In this document: positions 20,123 to 30,349 of the stretch, piece after piece
How positions within the stretch are numbered: position 1 is the first letter of the stretch
Layout: each line of letters opens with the position of its first letter
NCBI RefSeq assembly: GCF_004379255.2
Contig: NC_056039.1
Location: forward strand, 4,656,501 to 4,720,500
Direction of reading: 5' to 3'
Source of the DNA: Salvia splendens
Taxonomy: Eukaryota; Streptophyta; Magnoliopsida; Lamiales; Lamiaceae
Length of the DNA stretch: 64,000 nucleotides
The notes under the pieces: generated by a model
Told to the model about the DNA's origin: nothing
What the model saw: the letters and a program-made list of their open reading frames with translations, nothing else
The model's database searches: none
Program-made: the position numbers and the translations under genes

Positions 20123-22201
20123 TGCTTGATGGTGCCGAACTAATTGCTCGGCACTTTTAAGCGCAATCTGCAGACATTCTTTTGCTCTTTTTTGATCACC
20201 TCGGATGACCGCTATCCCACCTTTAGTGGGGATCTTGATGGTGAGGTGATAAGTAGAGCAAACGGCCCGAACTGTGTTGAGCCAGTCTCTCCCCAGGATG
20301 ATGTTGTACGGGGACCGAGCTTTCACCACAAAGAACTCGATCATCGTATTGGAGCTTGTAGGCGCTTTTCCCACCGTGATCGGAAGGCTGATAATACCTT
20401 CAGGGCGGGTGTCCTCCTGGGCGAAACTTTTCAGAGGAAGTGGAGCCGGACTGAGCCGAGCTGGATCCACTTCCATTTTATCGAAACATTCTTTAAAAAG
20501 AACGCTGACTGACGCTCCTGTATCCACAAATACTCTGTGGATCAGTTTGTTTGCCACTCCGGCTTGAATGACAATAGCGTCTTGGTGAGGAGAGATGGCT
20601 GGGACGGGATCGGCATCTGAAAATGTAATCACTTCGTCTTTCTTCAGCCTTTTATGTGTCGGCTCCTCTTGATTGGAACCTCTGCGTTCTGCTTTTAGGG
20701 ACGACTTAGTCTTCCCGGCAGGGAGAGCATCAATAGTCTGGATTACTCCATCATATTGCGGCTCGTCGTCGTCTTCGGGATCTTCATGCCTTTTCGGATC
20801 CTGAGGATTGCAGTTCGCACCTCTCTGCTTTTTGTTCTTTTTCGGCTGCTTGCTTTGGTATTTTTTTAACGTTCCTGTTTTTACAAGAACATCAATACCT
20901 GCAGCCAAATTTCGGCACTCCTCGGTATCGTGACCGTGGGCTTGATGGAAGGAGCAATATTGATCCTGAGGTCGCCGCGCGGCTGATTTCGTCATCCGCT
21001 TTGGTTTTTCGAACATATCGGAATGTAGTTCGAAAATTTCCGTTCTTGACTTGTTTAATGGTACGAACTGAGCGGGCGGCTTCTCAGGATTGAGACGTGG
21101 CCCCAATCTGCCTTGTACCGGTGCCCTTTGAATTCTTTCAAAAGGAGTTCGGCGAGGAAGCACCTGGCCGCTTTGATCGGGCTTCTTTTTCTCTTCTCGG
21201 GATGAGCTGTCTAAAGACCGTTTTCGACGGTCTGCCTCATCCGCACGGGAAAACTGGTCCGCAATGTCCCACATTTCTTGAGCTGTTTGCGGACCGCACT
21301 CCACGAGCTTTCTGTAGAGAGCTCCGGGCAGGATTCCATTTTGGAATGCCGAAATGACAAGTAGATCATTGAGATTATCTACTTGTAGGCATTCCTTATG
21401 GAATCTCGTCAGGAAGTCGCTGATCTTTTCGTCGCGACCTTGACGTATAGAAAGCAGCTGAGCCGAAGTAATTCGGGCTTCCGCTTTCTGAAAGAACCTC
21501 CTATGGAAAGCATCCATTAGATCTCGGTAGGATCTAATGCTGCTTTGAGGAAGGCTGTCGAACCACCTTCTGGCGTTCCCGATGAGCAGCTCGGGGAACA
21601 GCTTGCACATATGGACCTCATTGAGACCCTGGTTCGCCATATTATATTGATAGCATCCCAAGAAGTCATGAGGATCCACTAGCCCGTCATAAGTCATTGA
21701 CGGTGTCCGGTAGTTCCGCGGCAAAGGAGTTCGGGTGATATCGTCCGAGAACGGAGTCTTTAATGCTCCGTACATGGCGAACCCGACATCTCTTCGGTAC
21801 GGAGGAGATGGAGTTCTCCTGTGGTTCCGGTACCGAGGAGGAACAGGAACATGTCGGGGTTGAGGATTCTTTCTCCTGGAAGACACGTCACTACTGCGGT
21901 AGTGACTTTCATGTCTGGATGAGGAGGGAGAATCCGCCGTTGTCTTCTCCGGCTGTTGGCTCTTCTGCAGGAAGGTTAAGAACTCCTCCTGCTTCTCGGC
22001 CAAGAACAGCTTGACAGCTTCATTTAAATCGGGCTGCTGGGAAGACTCGGTGCGATCTCTCCTGGAGTGGCTTGTTCCTTCTTCGTGAGAACTGGAGACA
22101 GATTTCTCACGAGGCTGCTTTCCAGGCCTATGGGCTGCTGGATTAGCTTCCTCATGGTTATCACGGACGGAGGCACGGGTGTTATGTGATCTGGTATGCA
22201 T
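20120..22201 (-). CDS. Gypsy gag-protease (693 aa)
   Basis: The first ATG (MHTRSHNTR) is at 22201; an upstream GTG in frame is ignored. A charged, Ser/Arg-rich N-terminus is followed by the retrotransposon gag core (RWFDSLPQSSIRSYRDLMDA, FRRFFQKAEARI-like, ending near GALYRKLVE). A Cys/His cluster CSFHQAHGHDTEEC suits a nucleic-acid-binding knuckle. An aspartic protease with active site DTGAS near residue 560 and ILGRDWL further on completes the protein. It ends at TAG 20120-20122, the proposed readthrough stop. It would form the virus-like particle and process the polyprotein. The ORF is intact. Confidence 0.93.
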   Translation of the reverse strand: MHTRSHNTRASVRDNHEEANPAAHRPGKQPREKSVSSSHEEGTSHSRRDRTESSQQPDLNEAVKLFLAEKQEEFLTFLQKSQQPEKTTADSPSSSRHESHYRSSDVSSRRKNPQPRHVPVPPRYRNHRRTPSPPYRRDVGFAMYGALKTPFSDDITRTPLPRNYRTPSMTYDGLVDPHDFLGCYQYNMANQGLNEVHMCKLFPELLIGNARRWFDSLPQSSIRSYRDLMDAFHRRFFQKAEARITSAQLLSIRQGRDEKISDFLTRFHKECLQVDNLNDLLVISAFQNGILPGALYRKLVECGPQTAQEMWDIADQFSRADEADRRKRSLDSSSREEKKKPDQSGQVLPRRTPFERIQRAPVQGRLGPRLNPEKPPAQFVPLNKSRTEIFELHSDMFEKPKRMTKSAARRPQDQYCSFHQAHGHDTEECRNLAAGIDVLVKTGTLKKYQSKQPKKNKKQRGANCNPQDPKRHEDPEDDDEPQYDGVIQTIDALPAGKTKSSLKAERRGSNQEEPTHKRLKKDEVITFSDADPVPAISPHQDAIVIQAGVANKLIHRVFVDTGASVSVLFKECFDKMEVDPARLSPAPLPLKSFAQEDTRPEGIISLPITVGKAPTSSNTMIEFFVVKARSPYNIILGRDWLNTVRAVCSTYHLTIKIPTKGGIAVIRGDQKRAKECLQIALKSAEQLVRHHQA

Positions 22202-22274
22202 TTTTTTTTTAGTGGTGGAAAAAGGATCAAAAATTCGCTTTATCACAGATTTGGTTCTCTGGTTTCCCACAGAC

Positions 22275-22281
22275 GGCGCCA
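22275..22281 (-). other. Primer binding site core TGGCGCC
   Basis: One base inside the 5' LTR the minus strand reads TGGCGCCGTCTGTGGGAA. TGGCGCCG fits the CGGCGCCA 3' end of plant tRNA-Asp-type primers, as in other Tat/Athila elements, but the match does not extend through all 18 bases, so the tRNA is uncertain. Confidence 0.6.
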
Positions 22282-22282
22282 G

Positions 22283-22985
22283 TGATGAATCCGCGAATTT
22301 CTGATGTTTGTAAATGCGGGTAGAAGATAAAGACTACGACACAAAGAATTTACGTGGTTCGATTTACTGAAGTAAATCTACGTCCACGGGAAGAAGGGAG
22401 GGCAAGATTGTATTGCTTGATCTGGGATTACAGCTTACAACACAGACTTGCTATATGATCTTTTATCTCTAGAGTTAGTAAATCCTGGTCTATCAGATCT
22501 AAGTTCTATTTATATATTGAACTGAGATCGTGGCTTGCATCACCACCCTAAGTCGTGGAGGTCATGGAGGTCATGAGATCCTGCATGGCCACTAACTAGG
22601 CAGTGGCTTACATCATCAGTAATTATGTCGTGGATGTCGTGGAGGTCATGAGAGCCTGCATGGGTCCACCACTAGATAGATCGTGTAGTGGAGGTCGTGG
22701 CTCCCAGTTCGGTATTGCCGAGCAGCTTTTGCCGATGCTGAGACCGAACTGCTGAACTATTGCCGAGCAGCTTTGTAGAGCTTGATGCCGACCTGAGAGC
22801 AAGAGTTTGATTGGTTGGCTTTTACCGAGCTGTAGGCTGGGGCCGAACTCTTTGGTTGTGCCGAACTGAACTTCTTTAGTCATGCCGGACTGATACTCTT
22901 TAGTCATGCCGAACTGATACTCTTTCTTGGGCTTTAGGCTGATGGGCTTTACTGCTGTTGGGCTTGTTTAGTACGTACTCCATCA
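22283..22985 (-). repeat. 5' LTR of the complete gypsy element
   Basis: It is 703 bp with TGATG...CATCA ends, followed on the right by the target duplication TATAG at 22986-22990. As the 5' LTR of a minus-strand element it should carry the promoter. Confidence 0.95.
22352..22389 (-). other. LTR hairpin module (gypsy copy)
   Basis: In element sense the outer stem CGTGG/CCACG encloses ACGTA, an inner 8-bp inverted repeat GATTTACT/AGTAAATC with a 2-nt loop, and GAA. The same module is at 15506-15543 and 2043-2080 in the related LTRs, and a counterpart with a different inner stem is in the copia LTR at 27707-27740. Confidence 0.65.
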
Positions 22986-24769
22986 TATAGCTTAGTCTTG
23001 GCTTGGCTTGGCTTGGAGTTGTTTTTATCAGAATTCTCTCTCTCAACTAACCTTGCATCTAATTGTATGATGATAGAATGAAAATACACCACCCTTCCTA
23101 TTTATAAACTTTTTACAGGTACGGTGGCGGACGCAGAAATAAATTATAGGAGGGGCTTAACAGTAAATTTTGTTATCGATATATTCCCTTCATCCTAATA
23201 AGGATGACCTCTTCTTTTAGCGTAATGGAATTTTATAAAGTGTTGTTTTGTGTATTTAGTGAAGAAAGAGAATGAAGCAGATATAAAAGTATTTCTTTTA
23301 TACATGTTTGAATGCATAACGTAGACTAAACGCAAAAGGTCATTTTTAAATAATCAGGAGCTCATGATTAGATTGTTTTTCGTCCATGCAATATGTTTGA
23401 CGCTCACAAGATTAATGAACCACAATAAGAAATTTTCTAAAATAAAATAAAAACAAACTAACAATAACTTTGTATTATCTAACGGTTATTATGGTGTTGT
23501 ACTATTCAAAATGATCTTCTCTTCGATGTTGTTACATAACAGATATCATACAATGTAAATGTGTGGGCAATTTTAATTCAAAAGACTTGCTTTCTCACCA
23601 AGTAAACAAATATATAAGAGTTATGCTTCAAATAAAATTTTAAAATATAATAATGACTATAATGATATATTGACCAAAATGATCATGTTTCAATGCTACT
23701 ACCTAACAGAGATTGTACAAAGAATAGCCGTATTATTTATCTACATTTTGCATTTAAAACTAAATTTTCATATAAAATAAATTCTATATAAAAATCACAA
23801 TCACAAAATGAATAAATATACTTACTAAATACTAGTAATACATAATATTAATCAAATACAATACAAATATAAAAAAGAAATAACCTTTCATGAGAAAACG
23901 TTTACAAAATTTTTAATGAACACGTCTGCACACGTTTAATTTTATTAAAAGTGAAACAATTGTAACACGTGTAAAGGCTACAAGTAATAGTACCGGACAT
24001 GACTTTTCAAATACCAAGTTTAGTGCTCTTTTATTTCGCCTTCTTTCTATAGCGTCTCTGAAACGATGTCTCTTGATACTCTCGGCTTATCGTTGTTTTA
24101 AGTTTTTCTCATTCTTCTTCCCAGATACACTTTTTCCGTCGGCTGCCATTGTTTTAAGTTTTTCTCTGCAATTTTAAATCTCAGCCCCTCATTCTCATTA
24201 ATCTCTCAACAATTTAGACTTCAAAGGCCTTAAACTGGAGAGGGCTAAAGACACATTCTAAAAATTTTAAAAAAATTTGAAATAGAAATATTAAAAAAAA
24301 AAAAAAAAGTTGGGAGAGGCTTAAGCCCCTTATCGGTTGTTAGTGGCTTGCTCCCCATTAGGCAAATTTGCAAGTTTCTACTCAATAAAATAATGACGCG
24401 GTATTACAATGTTACCTTTTGTTGAATTAAATGAAAATAGTAACCAAAAAGAACAAAGAGTTAATACAAGGCACGATCAATAGAGTCATATCATATGTAT
24501 ACATTGTGTGTTTCAAATTTGATATACTACCTAAAAAATGTTGAATTTTAAAATAAAAATACTCTATTAGTATTATTATGAGAATATTTGATTTTATGTA
24601 GCAGTACAAAATAATTGCATTTACATTGAATAAATTGCAGTAGAAAAGAAAAAAAAGGTTTGTATTCGTAAGTTACATTTGCATAATTTGTTGAACTAAA
24701 AGAGTTAGCGTCAGCTTGTTTCTTTCCGTATTTCCTACCCTCGATTCATCTCTCATTAGGGCAAAAGTG
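22986..24769. other. Intergenic DNA with degenerate repeat ends
   Basis: It starts with TATAG and a GGCTTGGCTTGGCTTGG microsatellite. GTGGCGGACGCAGAAA with GGAGGGGCTTAAC near 23119-23160 and GGCTTAAGCCCCTTATC near 24320 look like ends of the dispersed repeat also seen at 3196 and 38563. GTTTTAAGTTTTTCTC is duplicated near 24100 and 24150. No gene is seen before RAD51D. Confidence 0.5.
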
Positions 24770-27471
24770 ATGGCGCCATTAGAAGATTTAGAGCGAGATT
24801 ATCCAATCATCGATTCCAATTTCCGTATGTTCTGTGCTTCTCACGGCATTTTCACCGGTTCGTTTTATCCCCTTATTGCTACTGGCTAGTCTCCTAATCA
24901 GGACAGAATCCTATGTTGAATGATCTTGCTTCTTATTCGTTTTGCAGATACAGATTTCCTTATGCATGATCTTTCTGCATTAGAGGCTTTTGCTAGACAA
25001 GACTATGCACCGCAAAAATTGGAACATGTTAGTCATTTTAGCAACAGATGTCAATTACAAACTTAAATTATAGTACTACTCTATGTATGAGTTTATGTGT
25101 TGTTCTTGGAATTAGGGAATTAAGCAAATTTTGTCTATAATAGAGAGTGGGCAACGACCTTGGCTAAATGGTTTGGAATTGTTAGAAGATTCTCAACTTA
25201 ACAAGTGTACTTTATCCACAGGATGTGAAAGGTAATGTCGCTACGACTATGATTTATACTAGTATCATTCAATGGGCAAACTTAAAAATTGATAATGGAT
25301 TCTGGACTAGTATTGATATTCTTCTGCAAGGAGGACTGCGTGCGGGTCATGTAACAGAGCTAGTCGGGCCATCATGTTCTGGTAAAACTCAAGTATGAAT
25401 CAAGACAGTGTTTGGTTGTTCTGTTGATATGGAATAAGCTCTTATTGAGCTGACATTTTGAGTCCAGTATTCCTTTCTTAGAAAAGTTTATCTTGTAGGT
25501 TTGCCTTAAAGCTGCATCACATGTAGCAAGGAACTCTTTGGGCAAGGTGGTCTACTTTGATACCGGCAACTCCTTTTCACCTAAACGTGTCGCACAGTTT
25601 CTCAGTTTTTCGCCAGATCCTTCCACTACACAGGTGATATAATCAATTTGAGATTGTTGTGCTTTTGGCTCTCTCTGTTGATTTACTGGTGTCAAACAAT
25701 TTAATCATGGAGTTGGAGGTTTTTCCATCTCTCTTGTATATGGAATCCAGCTGCCTTTGTTTGAATCTTTAGTTAGTTACTACGCTACCTCTTATTAAGT
25801 TTGGTAATATAGTTTGAATTTGGTAAATGTATATGTGTGTGCTGCTTTATAAACATTAAAAAGTGGTCACCAAAAAAAAAGTGATAGCGATTCATATGGT
25901 TCATGCATCCATATATTGGCAGAGCTGCACTACTGCTCCCTCTCTGTAAATAAGACATGATTTCATTTCCTGTCATTTCTTCCTTGTTTTGATGTTCTTT
26001 TGTGTTAACACTTTGATGTGCGTTCATCGTTGTTTTTTTACAGCTAAATAAAACTGTCGAACGAGATATGAGCAGCATAGTTTGCCATTCTGTGTTTGAC
26101 ATCTTTACCCTCCTTGACATGCTCCGCCAGTTAAGGAATAATTTGAGATCTCAGGTTTTCTGTCATACCTCCAATTTCTGTCTCTATTTGTTAATCAAAT
26201 ATGTTGGTCACAAAAGAAATATTTTTCTGCAGATTAGTTTCCAGATGAGGATGCTTATCATCGACTCACTTTCATCACTTATAGCTCCAGTTCTTGGGGG
26301 TGGTGGTGTACATGGTATACATCCAGTTTACACATTCATCTTAAGATTGCTAACAAGGCCGTTGGGCATAATCATTTCCACGAGGGCCCAATCACAATTT
26401 TTTAATAAACTCATGAAAATGATAGTAGCTTATTTGCATAAAACCACAGAACACTTTTTTCTTTCTTGTTAGTTTTAGCTTGTGGGGGGATCGACAATTC
26501 AACTACTATTAATCATGTAATATCATGATTGCGTTTATAAATGGTGAAATGCTCGATTGTCTGTCTCAACTGCTATCACGTATAACTGAATTTCACATGT
26601 TCCTAAAGTTTTTGCTTCATGGCCATGTGCAGGACATGCCTTAATGGCGACTGCTGGGCTCTTGTTAAAGGAGATTGCACATGAGTCTAACCTCTGTGTC
26701 GTGGTAATTGTTACATCATTTACTTTCTTTTCAAAATGGTATAGAAGATTTAATCACCAAATCTTCAGTATGATAGATGATGAATGCATAAATACATATC
26801 CACTTTTGTTTTTAGATCCACATAAATTTATTTTGTTCTATAGTATAACCAATCAAAGGCTTGTGCTTCAGGTGACAAACCACATGGTGGCCGGAGAAGC
26901 TGGTATGTTGAAACCAGCGCTGGGGGAGAGTTGGAAGAGCATTCCACATGTTAGGCTTCTGTTATCCGGGAAGTATTCAGCCAATGGTACCCGCATCAAA
27001 ATACTTAAACATCCATATCTGGTAGGTCTCTCGTCTTCCGGCATATGCTATTCAGACAATACTGTCTCATTAACAGCACAGTATTAACATTAGTGATGTC
27101 CAAGTAAAAAAAAATATACATTGCTGATATCTATTCTTCAATAATAGCGCCCCTTACGAAGGAAGGTGAAGCACTAGACAAAGCGTGTGTTAAGAACAAA
27201 ACTAAGAGTGAGGACATGCAGGAAATTTCTGGCTTGTGTAAGTAGAGTTTAGGAGGTTCGATATTCGAAGAAAGGGAAAAATAAGCGTGTATCCGAAATC
27301 CGAATGCACAAGATGATTATTTCGTTTTAAATAGTTGTTCTTCCCATGAGAATTTTCCTATCGCAATTGCTGCAAGATTTCTGTGATTCAATGTTGGAAA
27401 GGTTGTGATATGAGGTGCTTGTTTTTCTTCATCAGGCTAGTGGAAAGAGCACAGACTTTGTGGTAATATGA
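24770..27471 (+). CDS. RAD51D: RAD51D, RecA-family DNA repair paralogue, ten exons, 316 aa
   Basis: The exons are 24770-24857, 24948-25027, 25116-25231, 25311-25392, 25499-25633, 26044-26154, 26233-26314, 26633-26703, 26872-27021 and 27436-27471. All junctions are GT-AG, phases agree, and they sum to 951 nt. The protein starts MAPLEDLERDYPIID, keeps the RAD51D-type N-terminus (FCASHGIFT), Walker A GPSCSGKT at 114-121 and Walker B LIID at 212-215, then VTNHMVAGEAGMLKPALGES and a short end ASGKSTDFVVI. Length fits plant RAD51D (about 320 aa). RAD51 paralogues act in the nucleus in homologous recombination, D pairing with XRCC2 and RAD51C in the BCDX2 complex. Walker A has Cys where Ser is common (GPSSSGKT), which should be tolerated. 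A copia LTR begins only 117 bp after the stop codon, so it may supply the poly(A) site. Confidence 0.93.
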
Positions 27472-27587
27472 TTTAACCACAAAGGAAAGAGCCATTGCTA
27501 TTTGCTAGGAAGAAAAGAAGAAACAGAGCTACAAAAGGAGATTGATTGCATGAAGAAGGATTGTAATTCAGATTTGTCTTCACTCTG

Positions 27588-28100
27588 TGTTAGAATGTGA
27601 ATTAACAAATTGAGCTTCAACTTTCAATCAATACACTTTGATGAAGACCTTGATATGAATAGCATGAGCATTTGAACGTAAACAATGGCAAGAACACAAG
27701 GGAATTACGTGGTTAGGCCTTTGCAAGCCTACGTCCACGGGAGAGAAGGGAATAGCTTTATTGATCAATCTTTGTACAACACTCACACTCGATTACAATC
27801 ACAGAACTGAGCTACAATATGAATCTACTCACAAGACTCACTCAATCACACTCAGCTATACAAAATTGGTCACTCTATACGCTGTGTGTGTATGCGGAAT
27901 ATGGAAGAAACTCAACTTCCAAGTTGAATGTTGATTTGAATAATGAATGCTGCTCGGGTAGAATTGAGTCTTTATACTCTTCAAGGCTCACCATAACCGC
28001 TTGTGAAAGCCAACAGATTCTATAACTGAATCTTGAAATCTTGAGCAACCGTTTGAACCGCTATGCACCCATGCATCATTTTCAACCTCCTTTCCTAACA
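27588..28100 (-). repeat. 3' LTR of the truncated copia element (513 bp)
   Basis: It has the inverted ends TGTTAG and CTAACA. In element sense it is preceded by a purine-rich CCTAGGTGGAGACT segment that would serve as polypurine tract. It contains the hairpin module shared with the gypsy LTRs. Confidence 0.8.
27707..27740 (-). other. LTR hairpin module (copia copy)
   Basis: In element sense it reads CCGTGGACGTAGGC, a TTGCAAA loop region and GGCCTAACCACGT. The outer stem CGTGG/CCACG and the ACGTA internal loop equal those of the gypsy LTRs, but the inner stem is AGGC/GCCT instead of GATTTACT/AGTAAATC. Confidence 0.65.
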
Positions 28101-28183
28101 AGTCTCCACCTAGGTTGAACAATGATTAATCTTCTATCCCCCCTTTTATCTCCATTCAGCTCCCATTTATCTCTGAACCACAG

Positions 28184-29714
28184 CTACCAAATCCAAGCAA
28201 TGAGCATACTTGGACACAACAGAATCTTGGTTAACATGTCCGCAGGGTTATCCTCTGTCCCTATCTTCTGAATCTTCACTTCTCCTTTACTTACCTCATC
28301 TCTGACAAAGTGTAACCTCACATCTATGTGTTTACTCCGTTCACGAAACACTTGATGCTTTGATAGACTTATTGCACTGTTACTATCACAATGCACTGTG
28401 ATAGCTCTCTGTTGTACCCTAAAGTCACTTAGGATTCCTTTAATCCAGAAGCTTTTTTTTCACTGCTTCAGCAAGTGCAATATATTCAGCCTCCGTTGTT
28501 GACAAGGCTACCACGGATTGTAAACCAGATTTCCATGAAACAGCAGAACCATATAAGGTGAATATGTAACCTGTCTGTGACTTCCTATTGTCATAATTTG
28601 TGGCGAAATCAGAGTCACAGAAGCCCATAGCAGCATCCTTTGTTGAGTCATACCCCTTCCTGTACAATATCCCAACACTGCCAGATCCTTTAAGATATCT
28701 TAAGATCCACTTTAGAGCCTGCCAATGAATCTTACCCGGATCTGACATGTATCTGCTTACACAGCTTATGGCATGAGCTATATCAGGTCTAGTGCACACC
28801 ATAGTGTACATCACACTCCCTACTATGTTAGCAGAAGGCAGATTACTCATCTCTTTCCTCTCTTCTTCGGTCTTAGGCTTCTGCTCTGAGCTCAGTTTGA
28901 AATGTGCGCCTAGAGGAGTCATGACTGATCTTGACTCAGTCATCTGGAACTTCTTCAATACTTTGTTGATGTAATCCTGTTGTGTTAGCCACAAGGTTCC
29001 CTTCCTCCTATCTCTTATGATATCCATTCCCAATATCCTTTTTGCATCACCTAAATCTTTCATTTCAAAACATGCACTCAAATCTAATTTTATCTTCTCA
29101 ATTTCACACATATCTGAACCTGCAATCAGCATGTCATCTACATAGAGAAGCAGGTATGCTATTGCTCTTCCATTCTTCTTCTTCTTCATGTAAACACAGT
29201 TGTCATATTCTGATCTACTGAAACCAATGCTCAACATGTGTTCATCAAATCTCTTATTCCATTGCCGGCTGCTTTGCTTTAATCCATAGAGGCTCCTCTT
29301 CAAGAGACAAACCTTGTTCTCATTTCCTGGCTCAATGAAACCCTCTGGCTGCTCCATGTAAATACTCTCCTCCAACTCACCATGAAGGAATGCCGTTTTT
29401 ACATCCATTTGCTGCAGTTCCCAGTCGTTTTGACACACTATGGCCAGCAGAATCCTAATGGAACTGTGCTTCACCACACGAGAGAAAACCTCATTGTAGT
29501 CTATGCCTTCTTTCTGTGTGTACCCCTTAGCAACAAGCTGAGCCTTATACCTCACTTTGTTTCCAAGAGCTGCTTCAATCTTCCTCTTGAAAAATCCACT
29601 TGCATCCAATCAATTTCTGTAGTTTAGTCTTTGTCACCAAAATCCATGTGTTGTTCTTGACAAGTGACTCCATTTCTTCTTTCATTGCTTTTATCCATCT
29701 GGCCCTCTCGCGAC
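28184..29714 (-). pseudogene. Copia reverse transcriptase/RNase H, frameshifted
   Basis: The minus strand carries RT from about WIKAMKEEMESL through QLVAKGYTQKEGIDYNEVFS, TAFLHGELEESIYM, LYGLKQSSRQW and the catalytic LLYVDDMLIAG. RNase H follows with TTEAEYIALAEAVK and VHCDSNSAISLSKHQ. A frameshift at a run of eight T's (about 28450) separates the last RNase H part (28184-28396), another lies near 29605, and the C-terminus is altered after NPADMLTK. It is non-functional. Confidence 0.85.
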
Positions 29715-29718
29715 AGTG

Positions 29719-30190
29719 CTATCAAAAAAATCTGAAAGTGATTGGTATATTGTTAGTGAAAAATGGGAAATTATCTATTTTATTTCTTTTCGCTTTTTTT
29801 ATTGGTGTGAAAATAAAAGGAAAACTAATATCGCGTGTGCACATGTAATAGTGATCACAGTTGGTAGTATTTTTTTTATGTTGGAGCTAATTATGTTTCT
29901 ATACCATTACTGATATTTTCCGCTCTATTTTTTTACTTCCGCAAATTTGCTCACATAACTGCATTATATTATACATTGAATCAATTAACAATGCTTTTTA
30001 TAAATGCCCTCAGCATGTTTTTATTAATCACAAAAAGTAATACTTAAAAATGAAAATTTAGGTCAAATTTATACGAATTGTTTTTTGTATTTTACTATAA
30101 ACATGTTTTTGGAAATATTTATTTTATTGATTGTGAAATAAAATAATCATAGAAAAAGCATAATAATTAAATGAATAAAGATCCAATAGA
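29719..30190. other. AT-rich spacer upstream of RPL35
   Basis: No gene or clear transposon is seen. The last part is the distal promoter of the ribosomal protein gene. Confidence 0.5.
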
Positions 30191-30194
30191 TATA

Positions 30195-30319
30195 GGCCCA
30201 TTTCGTACTCAAATTATATTGGGCCATGTTTCAATTTTAGAGCCCACTAGGTTTTGCCTATAAATTGAATTAGGGTTTTAGTATCTGTCTTCTCGTCTCT
30301 GCTGATCTCGCAAACCCTA
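30195..30319 (+). promoter_or_regulatory. Ribosomal-protein promoter elements (site II and telo-box)
   Basis: GGCCCA at 30195-30200 and TGGGCCA at 30220-30226 are site II (TCP-binding) type motifs. AAACCCTA at 30312-30319 is a telo-box just upstream of the start codon. This pair is characteristic of plant ribosomal protein genes and links expression to cell proliferation. Placement supports the RPL35 start at 30350. Confidence 0.7.
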
Positions 30320-30349
30320 CATCCCACAGCAAGGAAGAAGAAATTAGAG

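Larger units (their letters stand above)
15437..22985 (-). mobile_element. Complete, recent Ty3/gypsy Tat-lineage retrotransposon (7.55 kb)
   Basis: The two LTRs (15437-16138 and 22283-22985) differ by one single-base indel over about 700 bp. The element is flanked by perfect 5-bp duplications TATAG (15432-15436, 22986-22990). Reading the minus strand, the order is 5' LTR, primer binding site, gag-pro, one in-frame TAG, pol (RT, RNase H, second RNase H, integrase), long 3' untranslated tract with repeats, polypurine tract, 3' LTR. The second RNase H of archaeal type is diagnostic of the Tat clade (Ogre/Retand relatives). Both long ORFs are open, so this copy is potentially competent and must have inserted very recently. 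Confidence 0.95.
27588..29718 (-). mobile_element. Ty1/copia element, 3' half only
   Basis: Only part of pol and the 3' LTR remain, on the minus strand. The upstream half ends abruptly near 29718 inside RT, next to unrelated AT-rich DNA. It lies just downstream of RAD51D. The preserved LTR and the loss of gag, protease and integrase suggest truncation by deletion after insertion. Confidence 0.85.

Noticed and set aside
22202..22270. Upstream GTG extension of the gypsy gag ORF
   Set aside because: GTG is not a normal start in plant mRNA and the extension overlaps the primer-binding-site leader; ATG at 22201 is shared with the other copy.
26644..27087. 147-codon ORF as a separate gene
   Set aside because: It is RAD51D exons 8 and 9 read through the intron between them; splice sites and phases fit the ten-exon model.
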